Shown here one piece after another: positions 25,219 through 37,594 of a stretch of DNA of 64,000 nucleotides (position 1 is its first letter; each line of letters starts with the position of its first letter). Source of the stretch: Anthopleura xanthogrammica (lineage: Eukaryota; Cnidaria; Anthozoa; Actiniaria; Actiniidae); NCBI GenBank assembly GCA_964019055.1, contig OZ025206.1:12744291-12808290 (forward strand), written 5' to 3'. A model generated the notes under the pieces. The model was not told the DNA's origin and made no database searches. It saw nothing but the letters and a program-made list of their open reading frames with translations. The translations under genes and the position numbers were made by a program.

Positions 25219-27113
25219 GTGTATGGATTGATGAATGAGCATACCAATGACCCCCTTTTTGATTGTGCTGAAATTTGACTTTCCTTAACTAATTCCTCTA
25301 GCCTCTCTTCCATCCTCAAAATAAATATGTTCTCCAACAAATCACAGCAATTTTTTTTTAAATTTTGGTACTCGAACCTTTAATTTTATGGATATTAGTT
25401 TGTCAAGGCAATAATCTAAAAGAGTCGTTACGCATATCGAACGATATCGTAACGATGGACTGCGTGCCATCTTTTCCTTGCCGTGTAAAAAAGGTTAGAA
25501 TATAACCAGCGCTAGCTGAGACAAAAAAACAATTATCAACCAGAGCCTTTAATTTCATGCTAAACCTCCAATGGCTTGAAATGCAATCGGGTTTTTTTCT
25601 GTTTTTCACGATCCCGAGCACCTGGGTGTTTCTGGTGATCAGTACGACTGATACGAGGCTTTCCTGATATTATTCATCCTAGGTAGTACCCACATAAAAA
25701 GAATTCTGACCAAGGTTGAAAAATGTGAAGTACATATACTAATATTCATCTAACAATCCCTTTTACTTACATAATTTTACTCACTGGATAACTTTGTAAG
25801 AAAAATGATAAAAAAGTTCAACATTAACTGATCTAAAAAAAAGCCAAATTTGAATATCAAAGGAATCGGGTTCGGGTCGTCACGTTTTGAATATTGAGGA
25901 ATCAAGCAGGGCGTTCAACTGTACTTTAGAAAAAAAAAGGAACCCTTTTCTCTACTGTGTAAACAATAATTACATTCTAGAAAAATTGGTTTTCAAAAAC
26001 TTTGGTTTCCGCATCGCCTGAACAGTTAGTTTAAACCTAATTTGATCGTTTCTTTTAGATATTTTCTTTACCGATTTTTTCACTAGCTGGTATTCCAATT
26101 AAAATTACATTTTCAAGAAACCATTTTACATTGGAGATTTCATTTGTTTGTACAATGTTTTTCTTCCGTTTCGCCAAACAAGGAAATGACTACATCTCTA
26201 ATGACTCAGATAACAACCATTACTTCCTTGTTTGATTGGCTACTATTATACCTAGCAGACAAAGATATCGTAGGAAAGACTTACTGAATCCTACTCGAAA
26301 GGCAATTAGCTCAGTTATAGTAGTATCTTTATACAATAGTTACGTAAGCTCGTGGTCGAGTAAGTACAATCAGAAACAAATTAAAATTGTGTTGGCTAGT
26401 GAACCTGATTTTCACAGTAATGAATTGCAAATAAATTTAAGAGTGTTTTAAAAATATTAAATTTAGCAATTAGCAAGATGGAGATAATAAAATTTACGTT
26501 AAACTTTCGGCCCATATATAGTTATAAGTCACACATTAAAATATATTAAGAACTATAGATTTTCCGAGTTTATGACTTCTTCTAACTTCAGAGATTTTCA
26601 CCGAAGATCTATTTCAGCTCTGGGCGTGGTGGTTTGCTCGCTGACGCGGAGTGAACGCAGAGTGAACGACTGAAACCGCGTAAAATTCTAAGAGAGATTT
26701 CCAAAACATTCTTAAACAAATGCGAAGTCACCGATTTAAAGTGTGTCTGCGTGTGTTGACGATTATAAAGTGTATATACATTCTAATCGAAGTCGAATAA
26801 AAGTTCATTAAAGTCCTATTGAGAGTGACGCGTATATTGTATTGAAGGCGTTTGGTGTAGATATGCCTGTATGCGATGCAAAACACGAGGCGCTGTTCAA
26901 CCGAGGGCGTCTTATTGGCATCATCGACTAATCGATGTGTTTCCGGAATCAAGTTCGCCACCTCCACTTGCTTTTAGTTTCAAATAAAAGATTTGATTTA
27001 GTAGATAATTAGTCAGCTATAAAACAGGAGACCGAGAGAAATGAGGCTTTAATCAAGATATGATACACGGCGCGCAAATCGGGAAGAACGCCAGAGAAGT
27101 CAACAAAGGAAGA
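25219..27113. other. Upstream region of the IL-17-like gene
   Basis: No other gene recognised. TATAAAA at 27018-27024 fits a core promoter about 30 bp before a transcription start near 27050, leaving a 5' UTR of about 65 bases before the ATG at 27114. A TGACTCA (AP-1 type) word lies near 26199; its relevance is unknown. Confidence 0.45.
27018..27024 (+). promoter_or_regulatory. TATA box of IL-17-like gene
   Basis: TATAAAA at 90 bp before the start codon, correctly placed for a short 5' UTR. No other TATA word lies closer to the ATG. Confidence 0.5.
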
Positions 27114-28833
27114 ATGAATTGTATGGTAAGTTTGAACGGGCGTTGTTAGTCCAAACTGAACACGTTTATAGTAGTTTCATTTATGTTAGAATCGTTTAAA
27201 AAACTCTTTTGTGAAGCCTTCCCAGTACTAAACAGGCATAAAAATAACTGCCCTGAGGCGCGCGCCTGGGAGCACTTGTTCTCGATCCGTTTTGGTTCTA
27301 ATCCTTTTAGAAAGTTCAGCAGCAACTGATATTATAGTTAATGTCTAAGGGCTCTAGAAGGAATAACAATTACTGATAGAATAAAGAATTAAGAGTTTAA
27401 AAAACTCGATATATGATGCGTGGACTAAACTGTGCCCTTTTTTGACGATGGTATAATTTTGATTAATTTTCTAGGTCATCTTCGTAGTTTTTGATGTGTT
27501 GTTGATATCGGCTGTACTGGCAAGGCCTGATAAAACGATTCGCTCGGCCAAATATATTTTGAATCTAAAATCTGCGACAAGCAGTACGATCCCAGACAGA
27601 GAAGACAAGAAAGCCCAGGCTTCCATTTCCGGCAGTGGACTTGACGGTCACCATGCTGGAATAAATACCGGTTATAGAATGCTTTCAGAAAGGTAATGAA
27701 TGTAATGAATTTGAGGATGCGTATAAACCAACGTGCTTGCGCGCTGCACAGAGGAAGTTAACGTTAAGTTAGACAATATCTAGACTCGGGTGAAGTGGAA
27801 CTTATCGATCAGGCGCCTTGATCACAAAAAAAAAACACTTAAAACGCCGCACTACGGAGATAGCCCATGTGCAAGTGAAATCGCTTTCGAGTTGAACGTT
27901 CTTTTATCGTGAGTTGAAGAACAGATGGCGCGAGGTTTTGGGAAAATGAAAAGAAGCTTTATCTCCCAATACTTTTTATTAAGTACTTGGGTTAGGCCTT
28001 TTTAGTATGGACGGTTCCCGTTTTACGTGTCATTCTCTGAGCATCAATAGAGAGCTTAAGATTCGCGTATTTTTCTCCCGCGAACGGCAAACGTGACCAA
28101 GTTTTCTTCGTTTTCCTGTATTTCACTTTACCTTTTGCAAACTTTCATAACAAAAAGAAGTATTATTTTGTTTATCTACGGCTTGGAGATTTTTGCGATT
28201 CCTTTTTACTAATTTTAAAGAACTTTTAAATAAATAAAATAATAAAATGACACGTGGTCTGATATGGGAAAACATTACGCCCAAGCTAGAGAGGTCTGGT
28301 GTGCACATATTTGCTTGCAGACGGTTAGTAACACTATATGTATTATCATATGCTTAGCATAAGTAAAATCGTATAGTTCCAAAAATATAGTGTTTAATTG
28401 AAATCTAAAACCATAAAATGCGAAAAATCGAGTTACTAAAGACCAGACTTGAGTTGGTCTCAGAAATTAACGGCTCACCGATCGTTGTTTTTGTGTATTT
28501 ACCAACAGGGTACGAACTCCGCTGCAAATGAGCACTCGCCGAGAGTACGGAATTAGCCACACTGATGCATGTCTATTCAAGACGGAAATATTGAATCCAA
28601 AAACTTACTTCAACACCGACGACAATTTCTTCCCTGCTAGTTTTAAAACCACAGTTTGTACAGGGGCTATTGGCAAGCGAAGTTATCCTAATTGCGTCTA
28701 TGGTCGCTTGGATTGCGTGCTATTAAAAGAAGATATAGTCTTTTTACGCAAGCCCACTAGAAACTGTACCACATGGTACAAAGACTTCATTAAAGATGTT
28801 CCAGTTGGTTGTCAGTGTATGTGGCCACATTAA
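27114..28833 (+). CDS. Secreted IL-17-like cytokine
   Basis: Three coding exons: 27114-27125, 27475-27692, 28509-28833, joined at ATG|GTAAGT...CTAG and AAG|GTAATG...ACAG with phases that match, giving 184 residues. The exon 1/2 junction builds a signal peptide: MNCM from exon 1 runs into the hydrophobic VIFVVFDVLLISAVLA of exon 2, with cleavage likely after ...VLA. A linker rich in Lys/Ser/Asp follows. Exon 3 holds the cystine-knot domain: a D-x-FFPASFKTTVC segment like the IL-17 DPNRIPxxxxxAxC strand, then YGRLDCVLLKEDIVFLRK like the PVxxEIxVLRR strand, an NCT glycosylation site, and VPVGCQCMWP, the family's V(A/P)VGCTC end. Seven Cys lie in the domain. Cytokine function through IL-17 receptors is inferred. 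Alternative: another cystine-knot ligand. The first Cys pair of the usual C-x-C is reduced to one Cys. Confidence 0.75.
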
Positions 28834-29164
28834 CTGCCAAAAATTTTTTGTTTCCTGGGCCTCAGTCTGTCTGTATATCAAACCAGAGTTGAATTATTGA
28901 AATCTAAGTTACCAGGTTTGATCCACGATAAAATTGATTGTTCGAACCTATGAGCAGGTTTTGACTGCTGAGCCCTGGTGTCATTCTCTTGAGTATTACT
29001 TCTTCTTTTTCTCTTGCGCGCAGCGCAACACTATCCGATAGAAATTGACTAAGAAAACGTAGACTTATGTATAGCGAATGGATGTAAATTAGGATTTTAA
29101 AGTATTTGTAAAAGATAATATAGGTAATTTAGGAATATAGTACTTGTAATCCCGGTGTTATGTT

Positions 29165-29170
29165 AATAAA
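29165..29170 (+). terminator. Poly(A) signal of the IL-17-like gene
   Basis: AATAAA, 332 bp past the stop codon, in TGTTAATAAAGCG. It is the first canonical signal on this strand after the stop. Confidence 0.6.
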
Positions 29171-29797
29171 GCGATTTCAATTCAATTTCAGTAAATTTGA
29201 AAAAAATAGTTACTTTTTCAAATGATTTTACGTTTTGGTGTCTCCAATATCACTCCACCTACCAGCAAATTCAATTGGTTTTTAGATATGTTTGTCATTG
29301 GATAACGTTAAATTATATAAAACGACACCCTGACAGCTGTGGATACTATAAATTTGTCCAATAATTGCCCCCTCAGCATCCCATAATGTCTTACTTAAAA
29401 CAATAGAATTCAACGCCGTATTGGTAAAAAGGTCTATTAAAGAAATGGATGGAAAATTGAAGGTCGCTCTTAATAGTTTTTTTTTTTTACCACGCTTTTG
29501 GTATTAAATTGGCAAATAATGAGCCCTTCCTGTACCTTAACTGGATCAACCAGATTCTATTAAAATATTCTTATCGTTTTAATGATATATAGATGTCAAA
29601 ATTGCCTCCTCTCAAAGTATCTTAGACTATAAGTGTAATGAATAAAGAAAAAGCTGGGCTAGAATAAAGCAATGAGATGTGAAAATGCGCCATTCCTTTC
29701 ATCTTTACTTTCTCTGTTCCTCCCTTCAATAAGTGGAAGTATTTTTTAAGCATATAAAAGTTTAACTCATCCTATTTCTTAATAGTCACTGATAAAT
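29171..29797. other. Intergenic, nothing recognised
   Basis: Spacer between the convergent IL-17-like gene and the tandem array. Contains only short AT-rich runs. Confidence 0.5.
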
Positions 29798-30115
29798 CAG
29801 TCTAGTGTCATTGCCATCTACTCGTTCATATTCACAACCCAACCCATCGATTCTACCAAACAACCAACATGTACACATTATGTGTTGGTTAGTTACTCTC
29901 TTTAATTGATTTGAAGTAAGACTTACTCACATACACTCACACTCTCACCCACACACTAGTACACTCAACTTTCAAACATCTTTACTACATGTATACCAGA
30001 TTTTGCTTTCTTCGCTTCGTTATGAAAAAAGTCGGATAACCAGATTTTAAGAAATCTAAGTAAAAGGATTTCAAGAGAGATTTATACAAATTTTAAGATT
30101 ATATAAAAAAGTGCG

Positions 30116-32479
30116 TCAAGGTTCTGAAGACATGCAGTCTCCACGTGAACCGATTCCAGAATCAACAGCCATCTCTGATTTGGCCTCAACAATCGAAGCA
30201 GACGATTGCTCTTTCTCTGATGGAGTTGAGACGGCGCCACTCTTCAGAGACACGTTCTTGACCGAGTCGGAGGCTTCTTCCTCTCTAAATTTTTGAACCG
30301 CGAGGGCCTCGAAGGAATTCTTGGGTGCCTTTAATCCAAGAAGCACCTCGATGTTGACGTGTTGTTGAGGCCACTCCGTGTGTAGCTTGTGTAAGCTGGA
30401 TGTGCTGTGTTCTGGTACTTCACTGGTGCGCTCCTCTTCCTCTACATCATTACTCTGGGTTTTAGTATCTTTAAGACCAGCTGTTGTTGATGGTCTACGG
30501 TGAGGCTCTGTAGAGACTGACTTGTCATCATGTGCATCACATGTATCCCTTGGAACAGGATCGGTAGACTTGTGCAAACCAAGGTTTAACGTCCGTACGA
30601 TTAGAGCATAGACGTCGGTGATCGTCCCACCTTGTACTGCACCAAATCTATCAGGGGTACCACAACTGGTCTCAACAGTATTTGGGGCGTCACTGGGTAC
30701 TTCGATGTAAGCACTATGTGAGGTAACAATGTCTACAGGAATGGCAGCACTATCAGAGGAGGAGGGTGCCTCTTTATCTACTGCAGCATTTGGGGTATCA
30801 CTGGGTACTTCGATGTCAGACCTATGTGAGGTAACAATGTCTCCAGGAACGGCAGCACTATCAGAGGAGGAAGGTGCCTCTTTATCTACTGCAACATTTA
30901 GGGTGTCACTGGGAACTTCGATGTGAGTACTATGGGAATTATCAATGTCTCCAGAAGTGGCAGCACTACCAGAAGAGCAGGTTGTTGGAATTTCCTTACT
31001 CTCCAAGCCATGTGTTTCAACAGGAGTGTCGTCACTCTCTGATCCATCACTACTGGCAGACATGGTTCCCTCAACCGCAGGAGTCGTGTGTACTTGGATG
31101 TGGTCCTCTCTATCATCGGTGAACGAGTCTGTGCTTAATGTGGAGATGGATGGTGGAAGCTGGCCATCACTTAGTCCCCAGCAATCAGATATTTGACCTG
31201 AACTCAGAGAGTTTACTCCAGTAAACGATGAAGACTAAGAATAGAAAAAGTGGAAAACAGGTGTGAAATGTTGGTCAATTGTAGTTACTACATTATTTGC
31301 AGGACACTAAAATATTTACCGAATCTGCCATCTCGCTTGCCCCAAAAGAACTGACATCAGAGAGAGAAAATGTCTGAAAATATATCAGATATTAGGAATG
31401 ATCTTAGTAAATTGAAACTGCAACTGATATTTCAAATAGCAACCTTCAAATCACTTACCTCCATTGTATCATGTTGGTTGCCATCACCGAGTGATTTCTT
31501 CTCCAAGTCCACATCAATCATGGTGTTACCAAAACTTGGACAGAATTGGGTGTCGTCAGCCTTACGCACAGATTGTGAAAAGAGTCTGCTAATGTAAGAC
31601 TTCCTTGCCCCACCAGGAGAGGCTGTCAGCTGGAGAATTTTGAAGCTGGACTCTGATAAACTGGTTTGTACTGGTTTTGTACTTGTATCGGCTGATTTAG
31701 CTGATTCATCGTCGTTCTTCTTCTCTGGTTCTTCTGTTACCTTGTTCTTGTTGCTTCCTTTTTTGAACCACGAAAACCAATTCTTCTTCTTCTCAGATGG
31801 TGTGTTCGTTTCTCCATCCCTTTTGCCCTCTTTCAATCTGCCAACACTCAGTGAGTGTGAACGGGATGAGGACAGAGAGGTCAGGCAAGGGTTAGGTTCG
31901 TGATTGGTTTTTCTACGATCAACCAGAGTATCTAAAGTAAAATGCTGTGCGCTGCTGCCGTGGGTGGAGGTGGTGCTTGCAGATGGTTCGTTGACGACTT
32001 CTCGTTCTGCTAAAAATGGTTAAATAGCGTATTAAAGAATATTAAAGTATCGAATGGCGAATGGTGCGAGCTTGTTGTTCTTTAGAAATAGTTTCAGTGT
32101 TCTAATGCTGAAGGCGCGCGTTAATGATCTGTTCTTTGATTCTTTCGAATGGCAGCATTGGTGATGCACGCAGTAATTAATACCGTCTCCGTAAATCGAA
32201 CAATTTTTTTTCATCGCCTAATTACAATCAATCTTCAGTTTAAATTATCCTGTAATTTTCGTTGGTAAGCCTGTCAAACGTTTGAATTTTGCAAATCTAG
32301 AAAGAAAGGATGAAGGATTTTGAATGGTATTGTTCGGACTTACCATCGTCGCCACCAGCAGCATCGCTCAAGATGCAATAGAAGACAAGACTAACCACTC
32401 CTTGCCAGAAGTTAGCCACACGTCCCTCGGGGCGGGGCTTGTTCCTTCTGTTGTCTTGTCTTCGTTTAAAGAAATTCAT
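30116..32479 (-). CDS. Unrecognised Ser/Thr/Glu-rich repeat protein, copy A
   Basis: Four coding exons: 32344-32479, 31459-32006, 31320-31373, 30116-31234; phases join into 618 residues. A 5' untranslated exon probably ends at 32592. I do not recognise the family. The N-terminus is basic (MNFFKRRQDNRRNKPRP), then a short hydrophobic stretch at about 25-40 (FWQGVVSLVFYCIL) that could be a single membrane segment or signal anchor. Exon 2 has a KKKNWFSWFKKG basic-aromatic patch. The last exon has tandem 36-residue units (AVDKEAPSSSDSAA, DIVTSH, IEVPSD): two full units here plus degenerate ends. A more conserved block (TITDVYALIVRTLNLGL) and a helical block (WPQQHVNIEVLLGLKAPK, FEALAVQKFREEE) follow; the protein ends SGIGSRGDCMSSEP. 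Most is predicted disordered from composition. Function unknown. Confidence 0.8.
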
Positions 32480-32756
32480 AACATCTGAGAAAACAAAAAC
32501 AAGAATAAGGTGTTAATTAATCAAGCGCTTCTCATTGGAAAAACTGCTGAAAAAAGTTAAAGAAGCTCGATTATTGGTTATTTCAACTTACCATGTCAAA
32601 GTCACAAAGTATGCCATGACCAAAGGCCGTCTGAAAAGTTCCGTAAAAAGCTACCTAAAACTGCAGAGCTGATCAAAAATAGATTAGCACATTCTACGTT
32701 CTACGTTCTTAAGTATTAAAACTTAGGAACTGATAATTAATTGGTTGATTGCTTGA

Positions 32757-32764
32757 TGACGTCA
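32757..32764. promoter_or_regulatory. CRE palindrome upstream of copy A
   Basis: Perfect TGACGTCA, about 165 bp upstream of the inferred 5' untranslated exon end. On the coding strand a TGACGTGG word lies about 15 bp further upstream, the form bound by XBP1/ATF6-type factors in other animals. The pair is kept in all three units. Confidence 0.5.
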
Positions 32765-33189
32765 CTTAATTGAAAGCCACGTCATTTATCAATAACTCTT
32801 GTTATAGTGTCACGCTATAAAAAAGTCACGCAACACGGATAAATGAGCGCATGACGATTTTTAAAAGGTAAGGGTTCTAGTAAATCGACTGTAAATGCTT
32901 ACAATATTCTAACTACGTTCACTGGAAAGCTTTCTTCTTTGTGCTAAAATTGCAAGAGTTGAGGCGTCGTATGCACTGCAGACTCGAGTAGTTTCATGAC
33001 TTATACGGAAGGAGCTTTCGTTGATTTGCAAGAGCTTTCGTCCCCCACCCTCTTCACCCTTCTGGTGGAATCACTGAATAGAGTTGAATTATTGCTGTGA
33101 TAAATACCTGCTGCGGTTCATGTACCAAGAATATAAACTTCAAGTTTGATAAATCGATTCAGTTTTACTTGGGTAAAAAAACTCCCTTT

Positions 33190-33360
33190 CTAACTCCTTA
33201 CCTTCCTACCATCCTTCTTTCCGTCGTTCCTTGATTCCATCCTTCCTTCCTTCCTTTATTCTTTGCTACCTGCTTTTAAGTTGCCTTCTCTCCCCCTCTT
33301 CCTCCCTTACTTCTACCCTTGTCCCCTCCCTTCCATCTATTTTTCTCCCTCCCTCCCGCG
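33190..33360. repeat. CCTT-rich pyrimidine tract, flank of copy A
   Basis: Plus-strand run of CCTTCC, TTCC and CTCCC words without purine-rich breaks, a decayed microsatellite. Present again at 36995-37170 in unit B and absent from unit C. Confidence 0.7.
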
Positions 33361-33798
33361 CATCAATGAATGGAAGTAAATCTCTTAAACTTAGAAATTC
33401 AAAGCTAAGAGAGTGCCAAGAGAGTTGGTCTCTTTCCTTGCTATCTACATGGCAAGTAGTAAATATATTACAGTTCAGTCTAGTGTCATTGCCATCTACT
33501 CGTTCATATTCACAACCCAACCCATCGATTCTACCAAACAACCAACATGTACACATTATGTGTTGGTTAGTTACTCTCTTTAATTGATTTGAAGTAAGAC
33601 TTACTCACATACACTCACACTCTCACCCACACACTGACACACTCAACTTTCAAACATATTTACTACATATATACCAGATTTTGCTATCTTCGCTTAATTA
33701 TGAAAAATGCCGGATAACAAGATTTCAAAAAAAAAAATCTAAGTAAAAGGATTTCAAGAGAAATTTTTACAAATTTTAAGATTATATAAAAAAGTGCT

Positions 33799-36292
33799 TC
33801 AAGGTTCTGAAGACATGCAGTCTCCACGTGAACCGATTCCAGAATCAACAGCCATCTCTGATTTGGCCTCAACAATCGAAGCAGACGATTGCTCTTTCTC
33901 TGATGGAGTTGAGACGGCGCCACTTTTCAGAGACACGTTCTTGACCGAGTCGGAGGCTTCTTCCTCTCTAAATTTTTGAACCGCGAGGGCCTCGAAGGAA
34001 TTCTTGGGTGCCTTTAATCCAAGAAGCACCTCGATGTTGACGTGTTGTTGAGGCCACTCCGTGTGTAGCTTGTGTAAGCTGGATGTGCTGTGTTCTGGTA
34101 CTTCACTGGTGCGCTCCTCTTCCTCTACATCATTACTCTGGGTTTTAGTATCTTTAAGACCAGCTGTTGTTGATGGTCTACGGTGAGGCTCTGTAGAGAC
34201 TGACTTGTCATCATGTGCATCACATGTATCCCTTGGAACAGGATCGGTAGACTTGTGCAAACCAAGGTTTAACGTCCGTACGATTAGAGCATAGACGTCG
34301 GTGATCGTCCCACCTTGTACTGCACCAAATCTATCAGGGGTACCACAACTGGTCTCAACAGTATTTGGGGCGTCACTGGGTACTTCGATGTCAGAACTAT
34401 GGGAGGTAACAATGTCTCCAGGAATGGCAGCACTATCAGAGGAGGAAGGTGCCTCTTTATCTACTGCAGCATTTGGGGCGTCACTGGGTACTTCGATGTC
34501 AGACCTATGTGAGGTAACAATGTCTACAGGAATGGCAGCACTATCAGAGGAGGAAGGTGCCTCTTTATCTACTGCAGCATTTGGGGCGTCACTGGGTACT
34601 TCGATGTCAGACCTATGTGAGGTAACAATGTCTCCAGGAACGGCAGCACTATCAGAGGAGGAAGGTGCCTCTTTATCTACTGCAACATTTAGGGTGTCAC
34701 TGGGAACTTCGATGTGAGTACTATGGGAATTATCAATGTCTCCAGAAGTGGCAGCACTACCAGAAGAGCAGGTTGTTGGAATTTCCTTACTCTCCAAGCC
34801 ATGTGTTCCAACAGGAGTGTCGTCACTCTCTGATCCATCACTACTGGCAGACATGGTTCCCTCAACCGCAGGAGTCGTGTGTACTTGGATGTGGTCCTCT
34901 CTATCATCGGTGAACGAGTCTGTACTTGATGAGGAGATGGATGGTGGAAGCTGGCCATCACTTAGTCCCAAGCAATCAGATATTTGACCTGAACTCAGAG
35001 AGGTTACTCCAGTAAAAGATGAAGACTGAGAATAGAAAAAGTGGAAAACAGGTGTGAAAAGTTGGTCAATTGTAGTTACTACATTATTTGCAGGACACTA
35101 AAATATTTTCCGAATTTGCCATCTCGCTTGCCCCAAAAGAACTGACATCAGAGAGAGAAAATGTCTGAAAATATATCAGATGTTACAGGAATGATCGCGG
35201 TGAATTGATAAACGGATTACAGCAGAAACTGCAACTGAACTGATATTTCAAATAGCAATTTTCAAATTACCTACCTCCATTGTATCATGTTGATTGCCAT
35301 CACCAAGTGATTTCTTCTCCAAGTCCACATCAATCATGGTGTTACCAAAACTTGGACAAAACTGGGTGTCGTCAGCCTTGTGCACAGATTGTGAAAAGAG
35401 TCTTCTAGTGTAAGCCTTCCTTGCCCCACCAGGAGAGGCTGTCAGCTGGAGAATTTTGAAGCTGGACTCTGATAAACTGGTTTGTACTGGTTTTGTACTT
35501 GTATCGGCTGATTTAGCTGATTCATCGTCGTTCTTCTTCTCTGGTTCTTCTGTTACCTTGTTCTTGTTGCTTCCTTTTTTGAACCACGAAAACCAATTCT
35601 TCTTCTTCTCAGATGGTGTGTTCGTTTCTCCATCCCTTTTGCCCTCTTTCAATCTGCCAACACTCAGTGAGTGTGAACGGGATGAGGACAGAGAGGTCAG
35701 GCAAGGGTTAGGTTCGTGATTGGTTTTTCTACGATCAACCAGAGTATCTAAAGTAAAATGCTGTGCGCTGCTGCCGTGGGTGGAGGTGGTGCTTGCAGAT
35801 GGTTCGTTGACGACTTCTCGTTCTGCTAAAAATGGTTAAATAGCGTATTAAAGAATATTAAAGTATCGAATGGCGAATGGTGCGAGCTTGTTGTTCTTTA
35901 GAAATAGTTTCAGTGTTCTAATGCTGAAGGCGTGCGTTAATGATCTGTTCTTTGATTCTTTCGAATGGCAGCATTGGTGATGCACGCAGTAATTAATACC
36001 GTCTCCGTAAATCGAACAATTTTTTTTCATCGCCTAATTACAATCAATCTTCAGTTTAAATTATCCTGTAATTTTCGTTGGTAAGCCTGTCAAACGTTTG
36101 AATTTTGCAAATCTAGAAAGAAAGGATGAAGGATTTTGAATGGTATTGTTCGGACTTACCATCGTCGCCACCAGCAGCATCGCTCAAGATGCAATAGAAG
36201 ACAAGACTAACCACTCCTTGCCAGAAGTTAGCCACACGTCCCTCGGGGCGGGGTTTGTTCCTTCTGTCTTGTCTTCGTTTGAAGAAATTCAT
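33799..36292 (-). CDS. Unrecognised Ser/Thr/Glu-rich repeat protein, copy B
   Basis: Coding exons 36160-36292, 35275-35822, 35111-35164, 33799-35025; 653 residues if all are used. Exon 1 lacks one codon present in copies A and C. The last exon has three full 36-residue units, one more than A and C, accounting exactly for its extra 36 residues. Exon 3 (54 bp) ends TTCG followed by GAAAAT instead of GTAAAT, so its splice donor is lost. Skipping exon 3 keeps the frame and would give 635 residues; reading through would add intron. Acceptor sites and other donors look intact, so the copy may still be expressed in altered form. A 5' untranslated exon probably ends at 36405. Confidence 0.75.
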
Positions 36293-36564
36293 GACATCTG
36301 AGAAAACAAAAACAAGAATAAGGTGTTAATTAATCAAGCGCTTCTCATTGGAAAAACTGCTGAAAAAAGTTAAAGAAGCTCGATTATTGGTTATTTCAAC
36401 TTACCATGTCAAAGTCACAAAGTATGCCATGACCAAAGGCCGTCTGAAAAGTTCCGTAAAAAGCTACCTAAAACTGCAGAGCTGATCAAAAATAGATTAG
36501 CACTGCTAGTACGTTCTTTAGTATTAAAACTCAGGAACTGATAATTAATTGGTTGATTGCTTGA

Positions 36565-36572
36565 TGACGTCA
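36565..36572. promoter_or_regulatory. CRE palindrome upstream of copy B
   Basis: TGACGTCA in the same position as in copy A, again with TGACGTGG about 15 bp beyond it. Confidence 0.5.
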
Positions 36573-37594
36573 CTTAATTGAAAGCCACGTCATTTATCAA
36601 TTACTCTTGTTATAGTGTCACGCTATAAAAAAGTCACGCAACACGGATAAATGAGCGCATGACGATTTTTAAAAGGTAAGGGTTCTAGTAAATCGACTGT
36701 AAATGCTTACAATATTCTAACTACGTTCACTGGAAAGCTTTCTTCTTTGTGCTAAAATTGCAAGAGTTGAGGCGTCGTATGCACTGCAGACTCGAGTAGT
36801 TTCATGACTTATACGGAAGGAGCTTTCGTTGATTTGCAAGAGCTTTCGTCCCCCACCCTCTTCACCCTTCTGGTGGAATCACAGAATAGAGTTGAGTTAT
36901 TGCTGTGATAAATACCTGCTGCGGTTCATGTACCAAGAATATAAACTTGCGCGTTTGATAAATCGATTCAGTTTTACTTGGGAAAAAACAACTCCCTTTC
37001 TAACTCCTTACCTTCCTACCATCCTTCTTTCCGTCGTTCCTTGATTCCATCCTTCCTTCCTTCCTTCATTCTTTGCTACCTGCTTTTCAGTTGCCTTCTC
37101 TCCCCCTCTTCCTCCCTTACTCCTACCCTTGTCCCCTCCCTTCCATCTATTTTTCTCCCTCCCTCCCGCGCATCAATGAAGGGAAGTAAATCTCTTAAAC
37201 TTAGAAATTCAAAGCTAAGAGAGTGCCAAGAGAGTTGGTCTCTTTCCTTGCTATCTACATGACAAGTAGTTAATATATTACAGTTCAGTCTAGTGTCATT
37301 GCCATCCACTCGTTCATATATTCACAACCCAACCCATCGATTCTACCAAACAACCAACATGTACACATTATGTGTTGGTTAGTTACTCTCTTTAATTGAT
37401 TTGAAGTAAGACTTACTCACATACACTCACACTCACACTCTCACCCACACACTGACACACTCAACTTTCAAACATATTTACTACATGTATACCAGATTTT
37501 GCTTTCTTCCCTTCGTTATGAAAAAAGTCGGATAACCAGATTTCAAGAAATCTAAGTAAAAGGATTTCAAGAGAGATTTTTACAAATTTTTAGA

